The notes: generated by a model not told the origin, from the sequence alone. DNA of 9,601 bases from Ruminococcaceae bacterium UBA4958 (GCA_002397355.1 DHAI01000120.1:3182-12782), one strand, 5' to 3'. Positions 1 through 7,138 are shown, counted from the stretch's first letter. Program-made: numbers and translations.

Positions 1-4
1 GGCG

Positions 5-1330
5 TCATTTCAGAAAATCCATCAGCGTCGGCTGCAGGATATTGGTTCCCATCTGCAGGCACGCCTGATAGCAGAACTGTTGCGTCATCCAGTCGATGAT
101 GGCGTCGGACGGCTCCACATACTCGACGTCGTTGTCTTTCGCAGTTAGATTTTCGCTCACGTCCTCCAGATACGTCTGCGTGGAATCAAGGAAGGTTTCC
201 TTCGCGCCGATGGCGGAGGTCTGCGTCGTGAGGTTGCTTTCCGCCTGCTTGAGGCTGTCGAGATAGGGCTGGATGGTGCTCATCGACACGTTGTCGCTGT
301 CGAGCATATCGGAGATTTTGCCGAGCAGCGAATAGACGTTGTTCGGCACGCCGTCGCCGTTCATGCCGTAGCCGAGGAACGCGATGCCGGGCAGGGAGGC
401 GTCGTAGGCGCTCTGGGGAACGACGCTGCCGTCTGCGTTGAACTGCAGGCCGAAGCCGAGGTCAACGTACACCCCTTCGCCCGCGAGGCCGTCAAGGCTG
501 ACTTTGTCCGAAATCGCCGCGGAAGCGGTGGCGGCGGCGTCCTCCGCGTTGCCCGCCACGGTGATTTTGGAGAAGTCCATTCCTTCGGTCGGTTTTCCGG
601 CAGCGGCAAGCGCGGCTCCGAGGCCGTTTTGAAGCGCTTCCTCGAGGTCGCCCTTCGTCGCGTGGCCGGCGCCGAGCGTGACGGTGATGCCGCTGCCGGA
701 GACGCTGACGCTGCCCGCGCCGCCCGTCTGGACGGCGATCATGTAGCCGTTGAACAGGCCGGCGTTCTCTTTGCCGAAAAGGATCTGCGTGGGGGAGGAG
801 CCGCCCGGGATCACGGCGGAAGCGCCGTTCGTGTTCACGCCCGTGTCCACGTTGACGCCGCGGTAGAGGAGGTTCCCGTCGCCGTCCACGCTGAAGGGCG
901 GAGCGCCGGACCCCGCCCCGCCGAACAGGTACTGGTCGGAGAATTTCGCGTTCATGTCGGTGAGGATGGACGCGCGCATGCTCTGCAGTTCCTTCACGAT
1001 GGGGGCGCGCGTGTCTTTCGTCATGGTGCCGGTGATCCCGCCGCAGATCCGCGTGCTGTTCGCGTTGGAGACGATCTCGGAGACGAGCTGCACGGTGCTT
1101 TCCGCCGATTTCAGGGCGCTCTGCACGCTGCTCAGGTTGGACTGGTAGTTTTCGTTCTGCTCCGCTTCGCGCCGCACCTGAAAGGTGCGTGCGGCCGCGA
1201 ACGGATCGTCCGAAGGCTTGTTGAAGCTCCGGTAATTCGTGGCGCGGATATTGGCGTCGCTCAGCGCCTTCAGGGACTGGTTGAGCCGCGTCTTGTACTG
1301 CGACGCGATCATTCCCATGGTGATCCTCAT
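5..1330 (-). CDS. flgL: Flagellar hook-associated protein 3 (hook-filament junction protein FlgL)
   Basis: FlgL forms, with FlgK, the junction between hook and filament; it is exported through the flagellar type III apparatus and acts outside the cell. The N-terminal coiled-coil region is typical (starts MRITMGMIASQY, with NKPSDDP at about residues 37-43), and the C-terminus ends in the family pattern QMGTNILQPTLMDFL. At 441 residues it is clearly longer than the roughly 300-residue FlgL of Bacillus subtilis or enterics; the extra length is a Gly/Ala/Ser-rich central region (about residues 140-330), probably a surface-exposed variable domain. It has three Cys (96, 420, 424), unusual for an axial protein. 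The ATG at 1330 is chosen because the conserved N-terminus begins there; the ribosome binding site (AAAGGA, around 1343-1348) is rather distant. It is the last gene seen of the minus-strand flgM-flgN-flgK-flgL operon, 63 nt after flgK. No terminator is visible before the window edge. Confidence 0.97.
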   Translation of the reverse strand: MRITMGMIASQYKTRLNQSLKALSDANIRATNYRSFNKPSDDPFAAARTFQVRREAEQNENYQSNLSSVQSALKSAESTVQLVSEIVSNANSTRICGGITGTMTKDTRAPIVKELQSMRASILTDMNAKFSDQYLFGGAGSGAPPFSVDGDGNLLYRGVNVDTGVNTNGASAVIPGGSSPTQILFGKENAGLFNGYMIAVQTGGAGSVSVSGSGITVTLGAGHATKGDLEEALQNGLGAALAAAGKPTEGMDFSKITVAGNAEDAAATASAAISDKVSLDGLAGEGVYVDLGFGLQFNADGSVVPQSAYDASLPGIAFLGYGMNGDGVPNNVYSLLGKISDMLDSDNVSMSTIQPYLDSLKQAESNLTTQTSAIGAKETFLDSTQTYLEDVSENLTAKDNDVEYVEPSDAIIDWMTQQFCYQACLQMGTNILQPTLMDFLK

Positions 1331-1370
1331 GCTTCGTGGTCATCCTTTCTTGCGGTCCGGCCGTTCCGAG

Positions 1371-1391
1371 GGGGGAAAAGCCTTTTCCCCC
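1371..1391 (-). other. Perfect intercistronic hairpin between flgK and flgL
   Basis: On the minus strand the sequence reads GGGGGAAAA-GGC-TTTTCCCCC: a perfect 9-bp stem with a 3-nt loop, two bases after the flgK stop codon. No T-run follows the stem, so it is not a classical intrinsic terminator. It could protect the 3' end of the upstream message, mark an RNA processing site, or reduce read-through into flgL. The structure is seen directly; the role is inferred. Confidence 0.7.
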
Positions 1392-1393
1392 GG

Positions 1394-2971
1394 CTACCTG
1401 CCTGCCAGGCCCATGTTGTTGATGATGGTGTCGAGGACTTCGTCGGCCGTCGTCATGAAGCGCGCCGAAGCGGCAAGGGCCTGGTTGTACTGGATCAGGC
1501 TGATGGCCTCTTCGTTGATATCCACGGAGGAGATTTCCTGCCGCCCGGCGTCGATGTTGTTCAGCGTGCTTGCGTCGGCTTCCGACTGGCTGGCCAGGCT
1601 GCCGATGTCCTGCCCGAGCTTGAGGGAGATGTCGTCCACCGCCCCCTGCATGCTGCCGGTGAACACGCTTTTTCCGTTTGCCTCGATCGTGACCGCGTCG
1701 CTGCCCTCCAGCAGCCGGATCATGTACTCGATGTTGTCCGTTCCGGCGGAGTTGTCGTCGCCTGCGTTTCCCGTTTCCCGGGTGGTGCGCAGGTAGCCCT
1801 TCCCGTCGCTTTCCCAGCCCGGGGCTATCGTGATGTTGGCGGCCGTGATCCCGGCCGCGCCCCCGTCGGAAGCGGCGAACAGGGGGGCGTTGTCCTGCGC
1901 GTCGTTCGTGCTGTTGGCCTTGTTCATGAGCTCCGCGAATTTCCGCGCGGTTTCGTCCAGAACCTGCTTATAGTAGCCGACGCCCCTTGTGGCGGTCCCG
2001 TCGAACTCGCCGCTCTCGTTCAGGAACTGGAGGTAGCCGTGGATCTCACCCGAGACAAACTGGCTGTCGGGCAGATCCGTGTATGTATCGGGGTCCGCCA
2101 TCTTGTTGATCTGCACGGTTGCCTTCCCGTACGGATAGGTTGCGTCCGGGGGGAGCGTCTCCACCTTGAGCTGGACGTACCGGTCGTTGCTTACGAGGGA
2201 ACGGATCGTTTTCCCGTCGCCGTCGACAAGGGAGATCTCGAGGTCGGTTACGGGCTGGCCTTTTACGGATACGCCCCCGTTGTCGACTTCCGACACCCGT
2301 ATGTTCATGTATTGGGAAAGCTCGTCGATCATGGCGTTCCTCTGGTCCGTCAGCTCGAGGGCGGGTGTTCCGGCGATATTGGCGCTTTTGATCTGCTGGT
2401 TGAGGCTTGCGATGTCCCGCATGAGGATGTTCGCCTGCCCCACGGCGTGGTCCTGGAGGTACCCGAGCTGCTTTTGCTGCGTCGCGTCGATGTTGTGGGC
2501 GGCGATATTGAAAAACGTCGTCAGAAGGGAGGCGGCATTCCGCACGGTGCTCTCCGTGGCGGTCCCGCCCCCGTTCGATGTCATCCCCTGCAGCTGCGTG
2601 AGCAGGTTGCCGAGCTGGGCGCTGATGCCGTCCGTCGTGGACTCGTTCAAAATCTGTTCGATGCTGTCCATCCCGTCGAGAAGGGCCGAGGAAGCGCCGC
2701 ACTTCGCACCCTGCGTGCGGTACTGGGCGTCGAGGAACGTGTTGCGCAGCTGGCTGACGCCGGTGGCCGCGACGCCTTCCCCGCTCAGCGCGCCGCTGGA
2801 GGCGTACAGCATTTTGCCGGCGGAAGGGGGGATGGCGCTCTGGTCGACACGCTGGCGCGTATAGCCCGCCGTATTTACGTTGGAGATATTCTGGCCGGTG
2901 ATATTCAGGCTGCTTCGGGCGGCCTGGACGCCGCTTTTTGCAATATACAGCCCTTCGAATGTAGTGCTCAT
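1394..2971 (-). CDS. flgK: Flagellar hook-associated protein 1 (FlgK)
   Basis: FlgK is the first hook-filament junction protein, exported with the FlgN chaperone and placed on the distal end of the hook. The N-terminus has the rod/hook/HAP signature (AKSGVQAARSSLNITGQNIS at about residues 11-30, then NVNTAGYTRQRV). The C-terminus has the conserved amphipathic helix, including SVDINEEAISLIQYNQAL. At 525 residues it is close to the family size (about 507 in B. subtilis, 547 in E. coli). One Cys (residue 91) is present, atypical for an axial protein. The ATG at 2971 is preceded by GGGAGAG and lies 15 nt after the flgN stop, consistent with an operon. A very long reading frame on the opposite strand is a high-GC shadow. 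Confidence 0.98.
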   Translation of the reverse strand: MSTTFEGLYIAKSGVQAARSSLNITGQNISNVNTAGYTRQRVDQSAIPPSAGKMLYASSGALSGEGVAATGVSQLRNTFLDAQYRTQGAKCGASSALLDGMDSIEQILNESTTDGISAQLGNLLTQLQGMTSNGGGTATESTVRNAASLLTTFFNIAAHNIDATQQKQLGYLQDHAVGQANILMRDIASLNQQIKSANIAGTPALELTDQRNAMIDELSQYMNIRVSEVDNGGVSVKGQPVTDLEISLVDGDGKTIRSLVSNDRYVQLKVETLPPDATYPYGKATVQINKMADPDTYTDLPDSQFVSGEIHGYLQFLNESGEFDGTATRGVGYYKQVLDETARKFAELMNKANSTNDAQDNAPLFAASDGGAAGITAANITIAPGWESDGKGYLRTTRETGNAGDDNSAGTDNIEYMIRLLEGSDAVTIEANGKSVFTGSMQGAVDDISLKLGQDIGSLASQSEADASTLNNIDAGRQEISSVDINEEAISLIQYNQALAASARFMTTADEVLDTIINNMGLAGR

Positions 2972-2986
2972 GGCGCGCTCTCCCGT

Positions 2987-3469
2987 CTAAACTTTTTTGG
3001 AAAACAGGCCGGCGGCCCGCTTTGCTTTTTTTACTTTGGCATCGTACGCGGCGGCCAGCCCGGGATCGTTCCGCAGGCTTTCCACAATCTTTTCCGCCTT
3101 GCGGAGTTTGGCGTCGGTCAGCCGGTTGCAGTCCTCGTTCGTCCGCTTCAGTTCCCGGATTACGGAAGAGAGGTCCGCGTAGAGCTTCCGGGCGGTTTCC
3201 TGCCGTTCCGGCGCGAAGAGCGGAATCAGCTCCCGGAAGGTGGCTCCCGGGCACCCCGCTTTTTCCTGCAGGCCGAGACGCTCCCTTTCCAGCCCGCGCG
3301 CTTTCAGCAGATACGCCTGTTCGCCCCGGATGCGCCCGTCCAGCCGGTCGAGCCGGCCGGCTTTCACGTCCGCGTATTTTTCGGATTCAAGCTGCAAGAA
3401 GGACCGGTAAAACGCGAGCAGCCGTTCGAAAAAGGCGGTCAGATCGTCCATCGCCGTTTTTTCCAGCAT
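2987..3469 (-). CDS. flgN: FlgN-like flagellar export chaperone
   Basis: FlgN proteins are small helical cytoplasmic chaperones that bind the C-termini of FlgK and FlgL and deliver them to the export gate. This 160-residue protein, the same size as B. subtilis FlgN, has the family character: highly charged, predicted all-helical or coiled-coil, no signal peptide or membrane segment, with an N-terminal helix (AFFERLLAFYRSFLQLESEK) and a Lys/Arg-rich C-terminus. Sequence identity in this family is low, so the call leans on position: between flgM (16 nt upstream) and flgK (15 nt downstream), exactly where flgN (yvyG) lies in Bacillus. The ATG at 3469 has a good site AAAGGGG about 8 nt upstream. 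An in-frame ATG a few codons later (MDDLTAFF) is possible but has no ribosome binding site as good. Confidence 0.87.
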   Translation of the reverse strand: MLEKTAMDDLTAFFERLLAFYRSFLQLESEKYADVKAGRLDRLDGRIRGEQAYLLKARGLERERLGLQEKAGCPGATFRELIPLFAPERQETARKLYADLSSVIRELKRTNEDCNRLTDAKLRKAEKIVESLRNDPGLAAAYDAKVKKAKRAAGLFSKKV

Positions 3470-3485
3470 CTGTTTTTCCCCTTTC

Positions 3486-3827
3486 TTACCGGTCTTTCAG
3501 CAGGATGCGGGCCAGCTCGTCCGGGTCGGCGGAATAACGGCCGGACGCGACCAGGTCTTTCAGATTTTCCAGCCGTGCGGGCTCCGCGTCCCCGGAGATT
3601 TCCCGCCGGACGCTTTCGCCGATTTTCGCCGGAACTGAATTGTTTCCCTTCGGCGATCCGGTGATTTCTATTTTATCCGTTCTGCCTGCGGCCGGGACGC
3701 TTTCCGCCCGGCGGGCGGCTCCGGAAGGAGCGGCGGAAACGGCGCCTGCGTTTTCCGTTTTTCCGGAGCGGACGCGGTTTTCCCCGTAAAAATCAGTGAG
3801 GCTGAACCCTGTGCTTTCAATTCTCAT
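3486..3827 (-). CDS. flgM: Anti-sigma-28 (SigD) factor FlgM
   Basis: FlgM binds the flagellar sigma factor (SigD/FliA) and blocks late flagellar transcription until the hook-basal body is finished. The C-terminal sigma-binding region is recognisable (LENLKDLVASGRYSADPDEL, then ARILLKDR), preceded by a DKIEITGS segment like the conserved DKIEIS motif. The preferred start is the ATG at 3827 (MRIESTGFSL, 113 residues), because TGAGGTG at 3834-3840 lies 6 nt upstream; a GTG at 3836 would extend the frame by three codons but lies inside that ribosome binding site. The protein is longer than B. subtilis FlgM (88 residues), the excess being an Ala/Gly/Ser-rich linker at about residues 20-60, probably disordered. 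It is first in the flgM-flgN-flgK-flgL operon, directly after a SigD promoter, so it should form a negative feedback loop. No yvyF-like gene precedes it, unlike in Bacillus. Confidence 0.92.
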   Translation of the reverse strand: MRIESTGFSLTDFYGENRVRSGKTENAGAVSAAPSGAARRAESVPAAGRTDKIEITGSPKGNNSVPAKIGESVRREISGDAEPARLENLKDLVASGRYSADPDELARILLKDR

Positions 3828-3833
3828 CTTTTT

Positions 3834-3840
3834 CACCTCA
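3834..3840 (-). promoter_or_regulatory. Ribosome binding site deciding the flgM start
   Basis: On the minus strand TGAGGTG is followed by AAAAAG and ATG at 3827, giving a 6-nt spacing. The site overlaps the alternative GTG codon at 3836, which argues for the ATG. It also begins only about 7 nt after the -10 element of the SigD promoter, so the transcript start must be very close to this site. Confidence 0.75.
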
Positions 3841-3846
3841 ATTCAT

Positions 3847-3873
3847 TTATCGGCGGCAGACCGTAAAAATTTA
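3847..3873 (-). promoter_or_regulatory. SigD (sigma-28) promoter of the flgM-flgN-flgK-flgL operon
   Basis: On the minus strand TAAA (3873-3870), a 15-bp spacer and GCCGATAA (3854-3847) match the flagellar SigD consensus of Gram-positive bacteria (TAAA-N15-GCCGATAT) in spacing and nearly every base. The predicted start is around 3839-3841, leaving a leader of only about 12-15 nt that barely contains the flgM ribosome binding site. It lies in the divergent intergenic region 3841-4066, with a second SigD promoter facing the opposite way 86 bp off. Confidence 0.92.
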
Positions 3874-3959
3874 GCGCGGACCGCATGAAATCGTTCGCCT
3901 TTTTCCAACGTTTTTCCCCGCCCTTTCCCGCGCTCCGGCCGCCGGGCGGAGATGCCGGC

Positions 3960-3986
3960 TAAATCTTTCGCCGGTGCGGCCGATAT
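3960..3986 (+). promoter_or_regulatory. SigD (sigma-28) promoter of the glycosyltransferase gene
   Basis: TAAA (3960-3963), a 15-bp spacer and GCCGATAT (3979-3986) are an exact match to the Bacillus-type SigD consensus. The predicted start is around 3993, giving a leader of roughly 74 nt before the ATG at 4067. This places the glycosyltransferase in the late flagellar regulon. The -10 is covered by a 7-bp inverted repeat (3981-3987 with 3996-4002). Confidence 0.93.
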
Positions 3987-4002
3987 ATATGTTTGTATAT
4001 CG
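3981..4002. repeat. Inverted repeat over the -10 and start of the glycosyltransferase promoter
   Basis: CGATATA (3981-3987), an 8-nt spacer and TATATCG (3996-4002) form a perfect 7-bp dyad with a 22-bp footprint. It overlaps the SigD -10 element and the predicted transcription start, where a repressor dimer could act. Half of it is simply the promoter -10, so chance symmetry in AT-rich DNA is possible. Confidence 0.45.
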
Positions 4003-4028
4003 TCCGCACTGCTGCGGCAAAGCGGACG
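4001..4028 (+). other. Hairpin in the 5' leader of the glycosyltransferase mRNA
   Basis: CGTCCGC (4001-4007) pairs with GCGGACG (4022-4028), a 7-bp GC-rich stem with a 14-nt loop, extendable by a T-G wobble. It would start within about 10 nt of the predicted 5' end of the SigD transcript and ends about 25 nt before the ribosome binding site (4054-4059). It may stabilise the message. GGA triplets occur in the 3' arm and in the Shine-Dalgarno sequence, as in CsrA targets, but that link is speculative. Confidence 0.5.
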
Positions 4029-4066
4029 GAAACCCCATAACGCCATGCTGATCGGAGGGATTGCAG

Positions 4067-6259
4067 ATGAAGGCGAATGTCCGCGCGGTGCCGGCGGGGA
4101 ACGGGGCGTTCCATGGCTGTCCGCTTCGGCTGACGGTCGGCGTCATCGTGAAAAACGGCGCGCAAACGCTCGAGAAATGCCTCGACTCCGTCAGGCCGCT
4201 TCTCGGCGCGGTTCCCAGCGAGCTGATCGTAACGGATACGGGGAGCACGGACGGATCGGTCGAAATCGCCGAACGGTATACGGACCGCGTGATGCGTTTC
4301 CAATGGAACGGCGATTTTTCGGCGGCAAGGAACACGGGCCTGGCAGCCGCGCGCGGGGAGTGGTTCCTCTTCCTCGACGCGGACGAGTGGTTCGAGGACG
4401 TTTCCGAGCTGATCGCGTTTTTCCGTGGAAACGAATGCGACCGGTACGGCAGCGGCTGTTACATTCAGAGAAACTACGCCGATTTCAGCGGAAGGAACTA
4501 CGCCGACTTTCACGCGGTGCGCATTTTCCGGCGGTACCCCGGCATGCGGTTCGAGCGCCCCATCCATGAGTCCGTCCGGTGGCTGAGGCCGATCCGCTTT
4601 TTCAGCGCCTATGTCCACCATTACGGCTATGCGTTCCGTTCCCCCGAGGAGAAACGGGAAAAGGTGTCGCGCAACCTGGGCATGCTGAAAAAAGCGCTGG
4701 ACCGGACGCCGGACGACATCAAGCTTCTTTATCAGCTTGCGCGCCAGTATTTTTCGCTGAAACAGTACGATAAGATCGTCGCGTGCTGCCGCAGGGGCCT
4801 GGAAGAAGAGAAGAGACATCCGCAGAGGGAGTGGAGACTGTCCTTCTATTCCGTTCTTGTGAAGGCGTATTATGATTCGCGTCGGTACCGCGAGGCGATC
4901 GGCGCCGTCAGGGAATGCGTCGGTGCCGACCGGGGCGAGGAGCTTCCGTATCTCGATTATTATCTGTATGAAACCTTTTCGCACTATGCCCTGAAGGAGT
5001 ACGCCGAAGCGGCGGACGCCGGCGAACGGTACGGGCGGGCCTTCGAGAGGTACCGGCGCGGCGGGTTCCACAGCGAATACCTTCTCTATGGGAACGACGT
5101 CGGCGTGCAGCCGCTTCAGCACGAAAACGCGGCGGCCGTCGCGGCGTGGTCTCTCGCTGCGCTCGGGAAGTACGAAAACGCGGCGCGGAAGCTTTTGCGG
5201 ATCGACCTTTCCGTTGCGGATGTCGCCGGGCGGAAGATCTCCGCTTTGTGTTTTGTCCTTGCGGAAAAGACGGGGGACTTCCAATCCATCCCGGCGTATT
5301 ACGGTCGGATCCTCGCGACGGGCGATCCCGCGAAACGGCGGGATTTCATTTCGACCTGCGAGTCCTGCCTGGAGCGGCAGCCGCAGGACCGGGAGAAGAT
5401 CGTCCGCGCGCTGGCCGGGGCCGGCTTCCGGGACAATTATATCATTATAAACCGGATGAGGGCAAGCGCGGCGGACCGCGATGCGGTCGGAAAATTGCTG
5501 CGAACGCTCACGCCGGACGCCGGGGGGCGGGACGCGCCTTACTCCGACGCCGCGTACCTCGCGATGAAGTCCGGGGCGGATGTTTCCGGGCTGTTCGACG
5601 TGGTGGACGGGGAATCCCTTCCCGGTCTGCTGATGAAAGCGGAGCGGGACCACCCCGATGCCCCGGAGGTGTTTCTCCGGTATGCCGGCAGCCGTACCTT
5701 CAGCGGCCTGAAGGGCCTTTTCTGGCGCGTCTGCCTGGAGGAGAGGATCCTGCTGGGATACCGGCGTTTCAGTCCCCGGGAGCTGCTTTCCCGTTTTCGG
5801 GAGTATGTGGGGGACCTGAACGAATACGGCGCGAAAATCTACCGCGACGAGCTTTTTACGGAGCAGGGTGCCTCCCTGCTGCCGAGAAAGCTGCGGTTCG
5901 GCCGGCACATGCGGCGCGCGTATGAATCGGAGGACGCGGACGGCGTCGGGTATGTGCGCGAGCTCAGGGCTGCGCTGAGGGACTGCCCCTCGATGGCGGA
6001 GCCGATCGGGCTGCTGGTGAAAAGCTTCGAGGATGAATCGAAAAAAAGAAAGGAACATTCCGAGGAGTTCGCGCATCTTGCGGCGACGGTGAAAGACCGG
6101 ATCGAGGACCTGATCAGGCACGGCAGGCTCGACGAGGCAAGGCGCGTCACAGCCGGCCTTGCCTCCCTGATCCCCGAGGATGACGACGTGCGCCGTTACC
6201 GCAGGATGACGCATACGGAGACGTCCCCGCGGGGGACGGCCGCGGAGATTCCGCAGTAG
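4067..6259 (+). CDS. Family 2 glycosyltransferase with TPR-like repeats (candidate flagellin glycosyltransferase)
   Basis: This is a GT-A fold family 2 glycosyltransferase that would transfer a sugar from a nucleotide-sugar donor. Residues 21-190 carry the domain: LTVGVIVKNGAQTLEKCLDS (22-41), VTDTGSTDGS (55-64), DFSAARNTGL (83-92) and the metal/nucleotide-binding DADEW (104-108), then RPIHES (164-169). From about residue 200 on the protein is helical with TPR-like stretches (LYQLARQYFSLKQYDKIV; YYLYETFSHYALKEYAEAA). No signal peptide or membrane segment is evident, so it is probably cytoplasmic. The start is ATG 4067, 7 nt after GGAGGG (4054-4059), rather than the in-frame TTG at 4061. The SigD promoter and the flgM-flgN-flgK-flgL neighbourhood suggest that it modifies flagellin or another exported flagellar protein before export. 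The substrate is inference; a cell-surface polysaccharide role is the alternative. Confidence 0.9.
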   Translation: MKANVRAVPAGNGAFHGCPLRLTVGVIVKNGAQTLEKCLDSVRPLLGAVPSELIVTDTGSTDGSVEIAERYTDRVMRFQWNGDFSAARNTGLAAARGEWFLFLDADEWFEDVSELIAFFRGNECDRYGSGCYIQRNYADFSGRNYADFHAVRIFRRYPGMRFERPIHESVRWLRPIRFFSAYVHHYGYAFRSPEEKREKVSRNLGMLKKALDRTPDDIKLLYQLARQYFSLKQYDKIVACCRRGLEEEKRHPQREWRLSFYSVLVKAYYDSRRYREAIGAVRECVGADRGEELPYLDYYLYETFSHYALKEYAEAADAGERYGRAFERYRRGGFHSEYLLYGNDVGVQPLQHENAAAVAAWSLAALGKYENAARKLLRIDLSVADVAGRKISALCFVLAEKTGDFQSIPAYYGRILATGDPAKRRDFISTCESCLERQPQDREKIVRALAGAGFRDNYIIINRMRASAADRDAVGKLLRTLTPDAGGRDAPYSDAAYLAMKSGADVSGLFDVVDGESLPGLLMKAERDHPDAPEVFLRYAGSRTFSGLKGLFWRVCLEERILLGYRRFSPRELLSRFREYVGDLNEYGAKIYRDELFTEQGASLLPRKLRFGRHMRRAYESEDADGVGYVRELRAALRDCPSMAEPIGLLVKSFEDESKKRKEHSEEFAHLAATVKDRIEDLIRHGRLDEARRVTAGLASLIPEDDDVRRYRRMTHTETSPRGTAAEIPQ

Positions 6260-6508
6260 CCGGAGAATGCAATGTTCCTCTGCCGGGGAGGTCCCGTTTC
6301 GGTTTTCGGGTCGAATTTTGACGGATTTTGCGGCCGCCCTGCTTTCCCAGCGGCACCGGAAAAACGGAAATGGAGGTATGGCGCGGAGGGGGTGGGAAGA
6401 CGCTTTCGATGTTTTATCGCATTCGTTTCACGCATTAGTTTTGAGATGTCTTTTACCGGTGAATCAAAGAAGAACCAGCTTTCAGCCAGTTCATCGGAGG
6501 GAAAATCA
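6260..6508. other. Intergenic region between glycosyltransferase and recombinase
   Basis: This 249-bp gap holds no convincing gene. Its first part is GC-rich with a weak stem (GCCG...CGGC around 6330-6355) but no T-run, so no clear terminator for the glycosyltransferase. The second part (about 6407-6480) is AT-richer than its surroundings, with a repeated CGCATT (6418-6423, 6431-6436) and an imperfect dyad around ACCGGT (6455-6460). No good SigA or SigD promoter could be fitted. It is a plausible place for the recombinase promoter or for one of its DNA sites. Confidence 0.5.
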
Positions 6509-7105
6509 ATGAGCGAAATGTACGGATATGCAATGGTTTCGACGAAGGAGCAAAGGGAAGACAGCCAACGGCGCGCTCTCGAAGAGGTTCCGATCTCGGA
6601 AGCGCGGATCTATATGGACAGGCAGAGCGGGAAAGGTTTCAACCGCCCGCAGTACCAAAACCTGCTCCGCAGGTTAAAACCGGATGATGTGATGGTCGTC
6701 GAGAGCATCGACCGGCTGGGGAGAAATTATGCGGAGATTTTGGAGCAGTGGCGAGTCATTACCAAAGAGAAGCGCGCGGATATTGTCGTCCTGGACATGC
6801 CTTTGCTCGACACCCGCAAGAGCAGGGACCTGACCGGGACCCGGGTGTCGGATATTGTTCTGCAGCTGCTGGCCTATGCCGCCAGGACGGAACGGGAGAC
6901 GATCCTCCGGTGCCGGCGGGAAGGAATCGCCGCGGCGAAGGCGCGCGGCATGAAAATCGGCCGGCCCTGCATCCGGAAACCGAAGGGATACGCGAAGATC
7001 AGGGAGCAATGGCTGAAGCGGGAGCTTTCATCCCGGGAAGCCGGTAGGCGGCTGCATGTATCCCAGGACACCTTTTTACGATGGGTGCACGGGGACGGGG
7101 GATAA
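6509..7105 (+). CDS. Serine recombinase of the resolvase/invertase family with altered catalytic Arg
   Basis: Small serine recombinases (gamma-delta resolvase, Hin, Pin) cut and rejoin DNA at short dyad sites through a Ser nucleophile. The 198-residue protein has the catalytic domain (about 1-140) with the Ser motif YGYAMVSTKEQ (Ser11), FNRP (Arg46), SIDRLGRN (Asp68, Arg69, Arg72) and the helix TERETILRCRREGIAAAKAR (127-146), then a C-terminal helix-turn-helix (about 161-193, SSREAGRRLHVSQDTFLRWV). The position equal to Arg8 of gamma-delta resolvase, nearly invariant (YARVST), is Met9 here. ATG 6509 is chosen because GGAGGG (6497-6502) lies 7 nt upstream and the homology begins there; an open frame from 6272 has no such support. 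It is the size of Hin/Pin invertases, unlike the large phage integrases. It may be cotranscribed with the EAL gene. Inversion or resolution cannot be told apart from sequence. Confidence 0.92.
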   Translation: MSEMYGYAMVSTKEQREDSQRRALEEVPISEARIYMDRQSGKGFNRPQYQNLLRRLKPDDVMVVESIDRLGRNYAEILEQWRVITKEKRADIVVLDMPLLDTRKSRDLTGTRVSDIVLQLLAYAARTERETILRCRREGIAAAKARGMKIGRPCIRKPKGYAKIREQWLKRELSSREAGRRLHVSQDTFLRWVHGDGG

Positions 7106-7138
7106 ATCATATCGTGGAAAGGCAGACCGTCCGCGGAG

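Noticed and set aside
629..3664. A 1011-codon open frame on the plus strand, antisense to flgL, flgK and flgN
   Set aside because: It is composed of Arg/Ala/Gly/Val-rich sequence without recognisable domains and lies opposite three well-identified flagellar genes. It is a shadow produced by high third-position GC.
3843..4046. A 67-codon minus-strand frame in the divergent intergenic region
   Set aside because: It runs through both SigD promoters and has no ribosome binding site or family likeness.
3959..6214. A 751-codon open frame on the minus strand, antisense to the glycosyltransferase
   Set aside because: The plus-strand frame has clear GT2 motifs, a ribosome binding site and a SigD promoter; the antisense frame shows no family pattern.
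6272..6508. N-terminal extension of the recombinase upstream of ATG 6509
   Set aside because: The extension does not resemble the family, and the start at 6509 has a strong ribosome binding site and matches where resolvases begin.
7103..7129. Possible SigD promoter for the EAL gene (TAAA-N15-GCAGACCG)
   Set aside because: Only four of eight -10 positions match GCCGATAT, and the TAAA overlaps the recombinase stop codon.
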